Notes: a model not told the origin generated them from the letters alone. A stretch of DNA of 64,000 bases from Tanypteryx hageni (GCA_028673005.1 CM054114.1:130096470-130160469), one strand, 5' to 3'. Positions 23,840 through 35,517 are shown, numbered from the stretch's first letter. Program-made: numbers and translations.

Positions 23840-26036
23840 ACAAATTTTGATTACATTTCCCTTATTATAATACAGTGATTAAAATATTTTACTTATTTCT
23901 AGTAGATTTTTTGATTAATTTATTTTTACTTATTAAACACAATACTAAGCTCTGCCAAGTGTTATCAATCAAAAGTGCTGACGCCTCCACTTCATCCCAA
24001 GCGTAGAAACGAGAATGGAGTTTTTAAGGGTTTAAATATTTGACATTTCTAAAAATAAATAAAAACAAAAATTTCTTTATAGACATTATATTTCCCCAAA
24101 TGATGCTGATTTAATTTATGAAAGTGATAAATTCATGTATCCTCAAATATAGAACTTCACTTGTTTAATAATTTATCTAAAATTTTTTAAAAGTATACCT
24201 TTGACGGGTAGCCATTGTAGAGGTAGTAGAGTATAAATTGGTTGTAACTCATATAATGCTACCTTTCTTGCCTTTAATTTTCTGCTACCAACGAATAAAA
24301 TTTTAAGATAACGAGCCGTTGATAGAACGTACAAATAGATTTGCCTTCGAGATGAATTGAGGCGCACTCAACAATATAGGCTGTTTTCACTGCTTGTTTT
24401 TAAAAATTAACATTCAAATGCCATACTCTTAAGATGCGTCGTGTTATATAATATCCATATTTACTGTTATTGAATTTATCTATATCGTTAATTATTTTTG
24501 TTTGCTCCAATTCCCTCCAGCTTTACAGAGCTCTTTAACGGTATTTAAAAAATAAAATAAAAAAACGACAGATTCACGCATCCTCCTTCACTGCGAGAAA
24601 GTGAAAACGAAAGCACTCATGGAAATTGGATAGAATACTAGGCAGAGGGGTGGGTAAGAAAATGCCGCTTACTCCCCTCATTAAATCCTCAAACTTTTCG
24701 GCTGCTAGATAGAGAGAGGATGAGAGTGAGTGAGAGAGAATGAGAGAGAGAGAAGGCAGTCCGGCTAAAAGCGTTCGCAGTATCGCCGAGACTTTTGCAT
24801 GCCGTCCCGTGGAAACTCTTTGCACGCGATAGTTTTTAGCATGATTTATCCCGTTCCTGGCAGAATATTTGTCCGCAAGCGGAAAACTTTAAAGTTTAAA
24901 ATGGCAAAACACAGGTGATGAATTGCTCGGCGTCTAGGGAGAGGAAGAGGTGGAGGGAAATAACTCGCTCGGATTTTTTTCTATTTTTAACGCGTGAATT
25001 ATGGAAGAATGCCTCGTTGAGGATTTTCCCCCGTGAATACATTGTGGGTAACAGACAGCTTTTAAAAGTCCCTCTAATAAGCTCGTTTTGGTCTTTCTCG
25101 GCTGATTATTTTTTCCAATAGTTTCTTTTTACTTACTCCGCTGTTTATTACTGAAGGATTGTTTTTGCTTTTTCCGAAAAGGAAATTACTACTCCGTTTA
25201 CATAAATATTTGTATACTCAAATAAATCTCTCCTCGAGTTTCTGCTTTCACATTTTTTGCGGATGACTAAAATCAATCATAAGTGGTATATAACGGTAGC
25301 ATTTAAGAGTGTTGGCTTATCAAAAACAATGATCATTCAATTGCCAAACGGAACGTAATTTTCAATTTTGAAGTTCCTTTAAAAAATACGATTGCCAGAA
25401 ATTATTGATAAACTTTTCAATATGTGTTCATATAAGCCAAAATATAGCTTTCGATCTATGATTTATATCCATCAATTTTAGGAGCATTAAAAATATATAC
25501 GTCTCAAAACTAATAAGCTGAATAAGGAATTGGAGATGAATTTCACTAATTATTCAAAATTTTAAGGTTAAAATTCAGAAATAAGTGCAATATTTTACGA
25601 TATATCGTATGAGTGAGAGACGACTGTGGTGAAAAATTGAAGAAAATGAAAAGGAGTATGTTGTGAATTCTTCAATATTTTATTATTGTGTTTTTTATCA
25701 AGTCACTTTAATACTATGAGCATGATTTTTATCGAAGAAATCAGAGAACTTATGAAATTCATGAAGGTAGGACGTAAGAGATCGACTGGAGTTCAATAAA
25801 AATCATTTAGATAAATAATGTTGCCAAAAATGTGAATAAAATAGTGCAGGCATGTGTGGTTTAAGAATAGCGGAATTTGTCCATTGTAGAAAATGGAAAA
25901 GTTCAGTTTATTTCCATTTATCTATCCGCCTGAAGTAAAATCATGTAGCGAAATGAAACTATAATAAGTGACGGAATCAGAAGTGTCTTATTCAGGATTA
26001 CGTATTTGAAACGGATGGAATAGGAGGGGAGAATTA
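23840..26036. other. Stretch with nothing recognisable
   Basis: AT-rich DNA with a (GA)n patch at 24712-24752. No gene or transposon end recognised. Confidence 0.45.
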
Positions 26037-27988
26037 GTCCAAAGCAGAGCCGTGCTTACCATGGGAAATGTGTGCATTGCACACGGGCGGCAGCTTCTAG
26101 GGTGCGGCAGTGAGCAGCAACCTTCAAAAGTTTAAGGCGGTTACAAACTTGAGCACAAACCCCGTACATTTATTGCTTTCTTTTTTTATCGGATTGGAGC
26201 AAGCCGAACGTAAACTGAAGACCGTTACTTTTTTCGTTCCTCTTTTTCTCGCGCATCCCTGTGGCATATTGGCAGTTGGTTGGGAGTAGTGTCGTTCTAG
26301 GCCCCAGCCGTGGTAAAACATATAGGAGGGAGCCTTCCTGTAAACTGCGTTGAGGCGACAGAGTTGTCTTATCAATGATAGCAAATAGGAGTAATGTCCC
26401 AATCTTCTCTGAAATCTTCATATTAGGGATGTTCAAAATAGAATGGCCGAAAATGACAATTTCTTATAAGTTACTCTTCTATTACTCTATTTCTTGCCAG
26501 GAGCAAGCCTCTACATTGCACCTATTCCTACCGCCAGGCCCAACACCCTTGCGGCATGTTTAATGTTTACAATATTCCTAGTCCCCAATATGAAAGTCTT
26601 CAAAAGCAATATTTCTTTGCAAGATGTTCATTTTTCTTTAACCTCAAGTTCTAATTTTTTAGCCTTAAAAGGTTCTTTTGGGAAAGGATCCCAGCAGTTG
26701 ACCTCTGTTGAAGTTGCATCTATTTTCAGAAGTGCACATTTGTGTCAGCGCTCTCTTGCATTCAAAAAGTTATTCATCAACAATGAGAGTGATTTGAGTT
26801 TTTTTTTGCATTCAACTTGGAAATGTCAACTTCAGAGCAGAATGTAAGTGCTCATAGTAATTTAAATCAAAGAATACTTTTTATATTTTAAGCCGTTTAT
26901 CTTGATTTTGATTTTTACGGTTTGTTTTAAAATTAATTAAAGTTATGCGCTCTTTTCCATAAGAGGTTTTCTATGTTAATCACAATCACACTAACAGGCG
27001 TGTCTATTGTATTGTAAAGAACCATTTATATCGATAACTAGAATTACAGTTTACATGGTAGTTTAAGGATGTTCTCTGTTCTACCTTTGTTGAAATTAAA
27101 GAGTGTTTAATTTGATGCCGTCGGTTCTGGCCAGTTCGATTGTATGGACGTTTAATTTTTCCTCTGTAAACACAACTTTCATTCAATCAATCAATAATTT
27201 ATCTGCTTCATTTTCAATTTTCTTTTCTGATAGTTTTCATAATTTTTTTTTAAGTTTTGATTTTATTTTCATTATTAAAAATTGATTTTTGTTTTAGATG
27301 CGTGCTGGTAAAAGAAAACGATTTTCTGGACATGAGTATAGAAAAAAATAATTGTAAGACTTAAGGAAACACCGAACAAATAATCGGCGCACATCATGTG
27401 TGCATACATGCGATGCAGAGGCGATCTTTACGATTTATACAATCATGTCAAAAAAGATAAATATTAATAGCTTAGTAAAATGTCTAAGAACTGATATGCC
27501 AGTAGTGATGCCAAAGAAATATGGATTTTTTTAATTTACTGTTTTATTCCTAATCGGTTATAATTTATAAAACAATCGAGAGTTATTTAAAACTTACCTC
27601 ACTCGAATAGTAGTAATATGATATTTATGTTCACGTTAACTCCTTCATAAATTACCCACATATTTTCACTTACAAACGCTGTGTATACTTAAAGAAAATA
27701 GACGCATTTACGTTCATTTCTTCGTCGTAGATAATCCATTTTCCAAACGTTGCGTGCGCAAGAAAGAGAATTAAACATTAAACTAATTAGGTATTTACAG
27801 CAGATATTGTTTACTTCGGTTTTCACGAAGATTGATTTCGTTGACAACAGTTAAAAAACACGTGAAAGTTTTTTTTTAAGTCCAAGGCGAATTACGACAT
27901 TCTCGTTTGATTTTCTTGAAATCGGCTGCTCCTTCGATAAAAATGTACTGAACAAAACATATGCTATTTTACTAGTACTACAAATTAA

Positions 27989-28221
27989 ATTAATACGAAA
28001 TTAATACGAAGGCTTCCGCGGTGTTTTCGTACTCCTTCCAGCAGCCAATGGAAGCCAACAATGGAACAGCCAATCACAACAACCTCACCCGACCGACGTG
28101 GGTATAAATAACGGCCGTATTTCTGCGAACGATCAGACCTGAAGATGCCACCTGGAATGGAGGCGAAACAGTCGTCACTAGAAGAAACAACACGCGGTAG
28201 AATCCCAAAAGTCTTGGAAGG
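27989..28221 (+). mobile_element. Penelope-like fragment with hammerhead-like core
   Basis: A 233-bp insertion lies between two exact 15-bp duplications agtactacaaattaa (27974-27988 and 28222-28236). It is GC-richer than the host hAT. It holds the phrase CCTGAAGATGCCACC ... GGCGAAAC at 28138-28169, common in arthropod Penelope-like retroelement termini. Short inverted pieces (gtactccttcca near 28029 and tggaaggagtac near 28215) lie near its two ends. No protein is encoded. Family naming rests on the hammerhead-like motif and is inference. Confidence 0.65.
28136..28176 (+). ncRNA. Hammerhead-ribozyme-like core
   Basis: The core strand CTGAAGA lies at 28139-28145. A stem-loop follows (28147-28152 with 28159-28164, one A-A mismatch, loop at 28153-28158). 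Then come GAAA at 28165-28168, a very short stem III, and the expected cleavage triplet GTC at 28171-28173. The flanking GAC (28136-28138) pairs with GTC (28174-28176) as stem I. An unpaired T at 28146 is a deviation. Hammerhead folds are known in Penelope-like elements; activity is not shown. Confidence 0.45.
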
Positions 28222-28611
28222 AGTACTACAAATTAAGTTTAAAGATTTTTTGTTACGAGTGATATTTTACGAGACATAAAGAAAAGGTTATTTTCTGTCA
28301 CCAGTAAAGTGGGATTCCCAATGAGGCTACGTGCACCATTTATATCATTTTCGTAATTTATTTGCCGCTATATCCAAAATACCGAATTTCATGAATATCT
28401 GCAGAGTAGTTTCGGAGATGAAATATGCAGACGGACGTACACGACTTGACTATAATGCGTTTTCAGATAATCCAAGTTTGTGACCGGAATTCATACAAGA
28501 CAAGATTGGAAATGTGTACCCCATGTTCGAGATTTCGCAATCTTCTCAATATTTTTCGCTCCGAGTATTTAACGAGAAGCTAGCAAGGTACGTTGTAAAA
28601 TACATGTGGAT

Positions 28612-29035
28612 CTTCATGTAAGGTGGTCGTAATTGTTGTCCGATTTTAACCAAAATAGAAATCGGTCGACAAATTTTACTAAAACTCCCTAATACCAAAT
28701 TTCGTCAAAATATGTCAAGCGGCTCCCGAGTTGAAACAAAGGAACATTGTCAATTACATGTAGGACTTCATGTAAAGTGGTCGTAATTGTTGTCCGATAT
28801 TAACCAAAATTGGAATCGATAAACCAATTTTAGCAAAACCCCCAATACCAAATTTCATCAAAATATGTTAGCGGTTCCCGAGTTAAAACTAAGGAGCATT
28901 GTAGTTCTTCATGTAAAGGAGTCGTAATTGTTTTCCGATTTTAACCAAAATTGGAATTGATTGACCTGTTTTAGCAAAACTCCCCAATACCGAATTTCAT
29001 CAAAATATGTCCAGCGGTTTCCGAGTTTTAACATG
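28612..29035. repeat. Tandem repeat, three units of about 140 bp
   Basis: Three diverged units each contain TCTTCATGTAARG or a close variant, GTCGTAATTGTT, CCGAT(A/T)TTAACCAAAAT and AATTTC(A/G)TCAAAATATGT, and end in a CCGAGTT sequence. The array lies inside the 26-31 kb hAT and is followed by a GACGGGCGGAAACGACC-type sequence. Confidence 0.8.
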
Positions 29036-29898
29036 CAGATGGACTGACGGGCGGAAACGACCTCCCCTGTATGCGTTCACTTCGTGCAAAGAACGCATAA
29101 TAATTGAAATTAGAGAGAACTTTTCAGTATTTTGTCCTATTTTCGATACAACAGGTAGTGGTTTAAGTAATATTTAGCCTACTTTACAAAATGGAAATAA
29201 GCTTATAGTTTTGTCGCTGTCTATCTGCCCGTCTGTCTGTCTGCCCATCGGTCTGTTAGTCTATTAACTTTTGAACCAATGCACCGATTTTCATGAAACT
29301 TGGTGGAAATTTCTTGCTACATGGACCTAGATCCCGAAGATAGTTTTTGTTGCGAAGATTGAAGTCCTGGGTTCGATTCCAGGAACTATCCTTCCCATTT
29401 GATTTACATCAGGAATCAGAAATCCATCGTGCAGGGTAATTTTCTCTTGCACATTAAAATATCTTAGAATTGTGATATCGGAGCAATTTTTGTACTATTC
29501 TCTGAGGAAAAAATGAAGATTCTAATTTTTATCGTAGAAATTTGCTTATCTATTGTATTTCTTATAAATTTGCGTAAATACTGGCGATTTTGCAGTTTTT
29601 ATCACTCATCACTAGAGTGTTGCAACAACTATTGTTGGACTCAGATTCGGTATATTGTAATGCGTACACGCGTTATTTTTGCCGCACAAATACGCGTGAT
29701 AAATTTAATATTCCGTTCGAATGTATTTGTAGTATTTTATAACGCTAAATTATGAAATTTGGGAACACAAAGAGCTACATATCCGCGATGAATTTGAAGC
29801 TATTAAAGCCAATATGAAATATTAAATAAATGATTAAATGGAAAGTAGGCATCATAAGTTCTGTTTGGATCATCTTTTTTGATATTTTAAAAAAGAAA

Positions 29899-30177
29899 TG
29901 GGCATAGATATACAGGACATGAGGGGACAAGGTTACGATAATGGAGCTAATATGAAAGGGAAAAATAACGGTTTGGAAAATTAAAATAAAAAATATAAAT
30001 CCCCGAGCTATCTTCGAGTCATGTTCTGCTCACATGCTTAACCTCGTTGTGAATGATGCTTCTAAGGTCGCTAACGAATCAATCAATTTCTTTGTCACTA
30101 TTCAAGAAGTGTATAATTTTTCTCTTCTTCTACGCACCGATGGCAGCTTATGAAAAATCAGGTGAATATTCTGGCAT
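29899..30177 (+). pseudogene. hAT transposase, central blocks (part 1)
   Basis: The translation shows DMRGQGYDNGANMKGKNNGL, a hallmark of ZMYM1-like hAT transposases. After a stop and frame change come SCSAHMLNLVVNDASKVA and then STHRWQLMKNQVNILA. The first motif includes a catalytic-domain aspartate in this family. A TAA stop near 29979 and a frameshift near 30120 break the frame. The last residues run directly into the LINE insertion, and the frame resumes cleanly at 30818, so the gene was one piece before the insertion. Confidence 0.85.
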
Positions 30178-30807
30178 AACTATTGGGGGAAAGCCATTAG
30201 AACAAGTTTCAGAATATAAATACCTTGGAAGTATCATAACACGAGAGGCAAAATGTACGGATGAGATCAAAACTAGAATAGGAAAAGCAAAAGCGGCTTT
30301 CAGGAGAAAGAAACAACTACTTACAGGGAATATAAGGGAAGATATCCGCAAGAAGTTGATAAAATGCTACGTATGGAGTATAGCATTGTATGGGGCAGAA
30401 ACATGGACGCTAAGGAAAAATGACATCAAATACTTGGAAAGCTTTGAAATGTGGACTTGGAGGAGAATGCTGAAGATAAAATGGACAGATAGGATGAAAA
30501 ACGATGAAGTGCTACAAAGAATAGGAGAGAAGCGAATGATTATACAGACTATCAGAAAGAGGAAGGCTAACTGGGTTGGACATTACCTGAGGAGAGAGAG
30601 TATGATTAAAGACGTGTTAGAAGGAAAACTAGATGGGAAAAGGGAAAGAGGCAGGAAAAGGTTTCAGCTGATAGACGATTTGAAAGGGAAAGAGAGTTAT
30701 CAAGATATAAAGAGGTCAGCGGAAAATAGGAGTATATGGAGAACCAGGTTTAACCATGAATAATCACGGACCTGTCTACGGACAGACTACCTATGATGAT
30801 GATGATG
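30178..30807 (+). mobile_element. 5'-truncated LINE inserted in the hAT, (GAT)n tail
   Basis: A 630-bp insertion is bounded by identical 10-bp duplications attctggcat at 30168-30177 and 30808-30817. It is the 3' end of a LINE of the endonuclease-reverse-transcriptase type common in arthropods. It is 5'-truncated, as incomplete target-primed reverse transcription predicts, and ends in a GATGATGATG run at 30794-30807. Removing it and one duplication restores the hAT transposase frame, which confirms the boundaries. Confidence 0.92.
30182..30763 (+). pseudogene. LINE reverse transcriptase C-terminal fragment
   Basis: About 193 codons stay open to the natural TAA at 30761-30763. Recognisable blocks are EYKYLGSIIT, KCYVWSIALYGAETWTLRK, a WTWRRMLKIKWTDR stretch, and GHYLRRESM followed by GKRERGRKR. 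These follow the catalytic core in this LINE type; the core itself is missing because of 5' truncation. The frame happens to be fused to about 40 upstream codons of hAT-derived sequence, so the longer frame from 30053 is a chimera and not a gene. The intact frame suggests a fairly recent insertion. Confidence 0.88.
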
Positions 30808-30817
30808 ATTCTGGCAT

Positions 30818-31185
30818 TAAAACCACTCTCGGATATATGATGGGAAGGGAGGATTAAAGCTATAAAACCATTAAGATTCAATTTTCCAGAAATTTACGAT
30901 TCGTTGTTTGAACTGTTTTCAGATAAAAATCGTGACTTAAACACAAGACAAATGGCACAATCCCTACGTATATTATTAACCCTTCCTGTTATCGTTGCGT
31001 CTGGGAAAATGTCATTCTCTAAATTAAAAATAATTCAGAATTATTTACGATTATCCATGATGCAGAATAGGCTTTCATCTTTATCTGTTATTTCAATAGA
31101 ACATGAGCTTTGCGAGAATTTATGCGTAGATGATGTCATAAAACGCTTTTCCAATCTTAAAGCTCGCAAAGTAAACGTTTATTAA
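30818..31185 (+). pseudogene. hAT transposase, C-terminal part with dimerisation region
   Basis: In frame with the last codons before the LINE, the sequence reads LKPLSD, a two-codon flaw (one is TGA), then WEGRIKAIKPLRFNFPEIYD. A TGA stop stands where most family members have arginine before that tryptophan. Further on come TLPVIVASGKMSFSKLKIIQ and a stretch with SIEHELCENL, the hAT C-terminal dimerisation signature. The frame ends at 31185, about 270 bp before the right terminal repeat. Confidence 0.88.
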
Positions 31186-31461
31186 AATTACGTGTTTGCT
31201 AAACTACCTAATCATGTAACCAAAAACCATGTAACTGTTTGTTGTACATTATAACATTTTAAACTTTTTCTCTCAGCATTGTTAAAAAATATTTAAATGT
31301 TAGTAATATATGTTAGTAACTAATGAATATGTTAATTATAATTGTTGTGAGTTTGCATCTACTTTTTTATCGAGCCGCAATATTTTAAAAATTAGTTTGG
31401 GGTGGCAAATTCTATTTTGCACACGGTCGGCACATACCCACGACACGGCTCTGGTCCAAAA

Positions 31462-32263
31462 CAAAAGGTAAAATGGTTTTTCCAGAAAGAAAATGGAAAA
31501 AAGGAGCATAGAAGTATAAAATATCAGAAGAACACCACAAACTGGGGAACGCTTTTCTTTTTAACATAAAGAACATGCGACCAAATGCGCTTTTAATAGG
31601 AATTTTTCCATTTCTCGTACCGAAATTAGGTTTTTTCGTTGTGGACTGAAATGGAAATTCGGTGGGATTCTAAATATTCTTGAGGCAACTCCCAAGCGAA
31701 TGTTTCATTACGCGGTGATTACCGCGTAACATTCTTTAACTTTTTACTCCCCTTTAAAGCTTTCATGCCCTCGTAAAAAAACAGCATACCTTTGCGGGAT
31801 TAAAACAGCTTTTTGTTTCAAACGGCATCTCATGGGTTGTAATTGTCGATTAAGAAAATGCAAATACATCGCTTGAATCTATTTTTTGCAGAAGAGGAGC
31901 TTGGCAGAAATAATTCTACGTTCTTTACTTTGGATATGCAACTTTTATCAATAATAGTGCCCTATTTTGAAATGAAACTCATAGGATTTTTAACTATGGA
32001 GATGTTGAGGAATGAGTTTAGAAGATACGATACACTAGAATAACCCATAAATGTGCTAGAAAACTCATTCTTAATGCGGCCCCTGATTTGCTCAATATTT
32101 CAAGTTCAATTCGTGCACAAAGGGCTCAAGCACGTTAAAAGAAAGCCAATACATTTGTTAATAATTACGTGTAACAATTATACCCATCTTCTCGAAAAAT
32201 TTCTTCCTGATAAATCTATAATTTTTATTGCAGAAAGTTTAACACGGACAGACAGGCAAAAAA
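31462..32263. other. Stretch with nothing recognisable
   Basis: AT-rich with no transposon end, RNA gene or protein motif that I recognise. Confidence 0.4.
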
Positions 32264-33145
32264 ATCTTATGTGGCCATCATATGACTTTCTCTAAATGTA
32301 TCTGCAATATTTTAAAAAATTCCAAATTGGTTAAATGATAATAAATATTTTAAGGAACTGCGAGAAAAATTCAGACAACAAAGAACTGATGTAAACTCAA
32401 GCCGCAGCCTTCTGATATTGGATATAGCCACGAAGTTCCAACAATTAAGCACATAAAAAGGAGCATTATTAAGAAATAACTAAGCGTCGAGTGTTTATAC
32501 TAGTCGCCGGTAGGTGGCGAGGTGGTGGCAGCTAAGATTTTAATTTTTAAATTATCTCTTACGGAATGCATTATTTGAAAACATGTTTCAAACAATGGTA
32601 GAAAACTAAATTTCCTACTACATACTTTCATTGCATTCCTTTTTACTTTCTCCGTATGAAATATAGGGGAAAAAGTATTTTTTCATGAAAAAAATCGATT
32701 TCGAGATTTCAACGGAAATACACGTTTTGACCATTTTCTCGATGATGTCTGTATATGTGACAGCTTTGTTATAGGTCCTCTAACTCAAAAGCTATTAATC
32801 AGGTCAATGCGAAATTTTATATTTAACATTTTTATGGAAGTCACAAGAACTGATTAGTTTTAACTAAATTATTTAGCTGTCACCACCACGCCACCTACTG
32901 ACGACTATTGTTAGAAATTGACGCTTAGCTAGTAACGCTCCATTTCATTTTAATAATTGTTGGAGCTTTGTGGCTATATCCAATATCAGAAGTCTATGGT
33001 TTGAGTTTATTTCTGTTCTTTGTAAAGTCTTTAAAATTTTCTCGCAGTTCCTTAAAATATTTATTATCATTTAACCTATTTGGAATTTTTAGAAATATTA
33101 CAGGTATGGAGAAAATCATGTGGTGGCAACATCAGATTTTTAAAG
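32264..33145. repeat. Repeat X copies in head-to-head inverted pair
   Basis: The segment 32264-32637 is a minus-strand copy of the inner part of repeat X. From 32638 a plus-strand copy runs to about 33145, starting at TTTTTACTTTCTCC. The shared inner part, including the GGCTATATCCAATATCAGAAG phrase, appears on both strands, so single-stranded DNA or RNA could form a long imperfect hairpin. The plus-strand copy carries a 68-codon frame starting at 32968 that is related to one in the copy at 40.9 kb. Confidence 0.7.
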
Positions 33146-33149
33146 ATAT

Positions 33150-33955
33150 GATTTGTATTTCAGGTTACCACTAAAATTCAGGCCTCTCATGCATTCATTC
33201 TCTGTTCCTATTGCAATGCCACAGTTACATTATCCAAACATAATATCACAAATAGTTCCACGAAAATTACTCTTCACACCGTCTTGTTGTTTACGCAGAC
33301 AGGTTAACTGCGATGTTATCACTCATTTAATTATTTTCCTTTGAAGCATGCGATGCCAATATGCTAGAGTAGAATACTCTTGGCTGAATAGCTCAACGCA
33401 TACTAATTTGGTATTGTATTTTTTCATTAACACGTCTAAAAACAATGACTTCATATGAGGTAAGCATTGTCACGACCTTGTCATTTAGTGCTCCCGAACG
33501 AATAACTCGGGTCAAACATCCGTCTGGTCTGTCTTTAATATATGATAGATTAGGAATATGTTGTAATGTCCCTGATTTGATTATCGAACGAATAATTGCC
33601 GTGTGTTGCATATTTTACTCTGTTAACAAAAGTAATTGATTTTTGCAGCTCCATTATTTGTGCCTGCTTGAGGGTGATTATGTAATCAAGCTGAACTTTC
33701 TTTCCTTGAGCGGAGATTTATGGAGCTTCACCACATAAGGGCGCATTTTTTTAACGATAATTACAATGCTGGTACCGTGTTCCCCTTCCCTGTGCGTGAT
33801 ATAGCGTACGCAAAACGCTTTATCCATGTAAGATTGAGCGAGTAGAAGCAAACAAACCCACACCAAAGAAAGTGATTATTTTTCGTAATCGTTTCCTTGA
33901 CACAATAATAGACGATTAATGAAACAATGCTTCCGGCAACGCAAACCGTAAATTA
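33150..33955. other. Stretch with nothing recognisable
   Basis: No motif or transposon end recognised. Short frames on both strands at 33393-33639 overlap each other and show no domain. Confidence 0.4.
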
Positions 33956-33970
33956 AATATATCTATAAGT

Positions 33971-34131
33971 GAATGAAAGTTAAAAACTCCAGCCAAAAAA
34001 CAAGTAGTAATAGCCCGATGCATTTCGCCCACTTAGTGGGCGAAATGCATCGGGCTATTACTACTTGTTTTTTGGCTGGAGTTTTTAACTTTCATTCAGT
34101 TTACGCCAAAAAGTTTTTTGAGCCATCTTTG
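33971..34131. mobile_element. Fold-back insertion with perfect 63-bp arms
   Basis: Arms 33971-34033 and 34035-34097 are exact reverse complements around a single base at 34034. The 161-bp insertion is flanked by identical 15-bp duplications aatatatctataagt (33956-33970 and 34132-34146). The arm core GTGGGCGAAATGCAT is shared with the fold-back at 59.3-59.6 kb, and both end in a GCCAAA...TGAGC-like tail. It therefore belongs to the same family. The right arm carries the 3' half of a hammerhead-like core, but the CTGANGA strand is absent. Confidence 0.85.
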
Positions 34132-34149
34132 AATATATCTATAAGTACT

Positions 34150-34838
34150 GTCCCCAACGAATCTTATTACCAATGGCTTTATATTATGTTCGGGTTTCCT
34201 AAATAAATGGTGGTTCTATTAGCTCGATATTGAAATTAGACAAAAGTTTCCAATGAAATAATTATTTAAATGAAAGGGACATTATTTGTAATAATAATGG
34301 AAAATAAAGTGAAAGATTGTTGGGAGATCATACATTATTTAATTTCAAAAGAGGTAATTCAATTATAAAATTGAATTTTATAAAATAACGATCTTTCTCC
34401 CCTTTCATTTATATTTTTCCTTTCTATATCATAAAATAACCGCTAATAATTATACTTTTTTAATCATAGTTGTATTAAAACCCATGACTATATCAAGTAA
34501 ATCATCCGCTTGTCCCAATAGATGTCGTTCATTTAGCCAGTTTAGGCATTCCTATTATATCTCAAGTGATTGATAATCAATGCATTGATCTATGTTAGAG
34601 GTGGAATTCAAGCAAATTTCATCTCCTTCCATTTTTAGATTTACGAACAAAGTACATTCAGTCAGATAGTCAAACAGAAAACTGACAGTTCGCAGCAACT
34701 TATATGTAATAAATCTAGTTTCTTTCAAGTACCGTGAGATTTAAAAAAAATTCAAATGGAGTTTACGTTTTCAAATAATTCAATTGAAAAATAATTTAAG
34801 ATATAGCATTATGTTTCGATCCAATTCCATGCTCTACA
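34150..34838. other. AT-rich stretch, nothing recognised
   Basis: No gene, repeat boundary or RNA box recognised. Confidence 0.4.
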
Positions 34839-35155
34839 CCAGGGTCTTTTCTTACCAAGTACCCCGAAATTTTGAATAAGTATACCCCAAACACACATTT
34901 CATCTAATTGCATATTTACAAATACAGAAAACAGTTTTTTGCTCGAGTACATCAAAAGAAGCGTATGGTATGCTTTAGAATTACTGACCAATTCTTTTTT
35001 ACTGAATTTTATGAGAGTTTTTCAAACAATCATGACATTGCAAGGCATAGTGTTATGTTCAAATGAACATTGAAGTACCCTCCTCCCTCACGCCCCCCGA
35101 GCGTATCTCGCGTAGGTACCCCTTAGGGTACGCGTACCACCGGTTGAGAAAACCT
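34839..35155. mobile_element. Short non-autonomous hAT-like element
   Basis: The left end CCAGGGTCTTTTCTTACC and the right end, whose reverse complement is AGGTTTTCTCAACCGGTGG, are related. Both enclose GTACCCC-type sequence. The flanks are gctctaca (34831-34838) and gctttaca (35156-35163), 7 of 8 identical. No coding sequence inside. Confidence 0.75.
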
Positions 35156-35434
35156 GCTTTACACTTTCCCTTTGATTCGCTTAATCTTTTCCCTTTGAAA
35201 CGTACGTCCGTCTTCGAAATTCGAGCATCAAAGACCTTAAAGCGTCCGAGAGAGGGCAGATCCGTCGGCGTCTAGAGCCCTCGATCTTAATTGGTCACGA
35301 AAAAATGGCGTGAATGTCCGTCACGTGGGAATTCTCACGAATTAAAAACGGTAGATGCTCGCATGGAATATTCTTCTTCTTAAACGAAGAGTTTTAGCAT
35401 GCGAGCGCCGTCTGGAGATAAATGAAGCAAGAGG

Positions 35435-35476
35435 AGAGTAGTTAAGGGAGAGGAAGGAGAGAGAGGTTGTGAGGAG

Positions 35477-35517
<41 letters not shown>

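Larger units (their letters stand above)
26045..31453 (+). mobile_element. 5.4-kb hAT transposon, decayed, with nested insertions
   Basis: The element begins CAGAGCCGTG and ends with its exact reverse complement CACGGCTCTG. It is flanked by gtccaaag (26037-26044) and gtccaaaa (31454-31461), an 8-bp hAT target-site duplication with one mismatch. A transposase start-like piece (KRKRFSGHEYRKK) lies near 27300, and strong transposase blocks lie at 29899-30177 and 30818-31182. It also contains a Penelope-like fragment (27989-28221), a three-unit tandem repeat (about 28612-29035) and a 5'-truncated LINE (30178-30807). These insertions are younger than the element. Stops and frameshifts make the transposase non-functional. 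Confidence 0.9.

Noticed and set aside
29366..29396. B-box-like GGGTTCGATTCC sequence, possible tRNA or SINE
   Set aside because: No A box at the right distance upstream and no tRNA fold.
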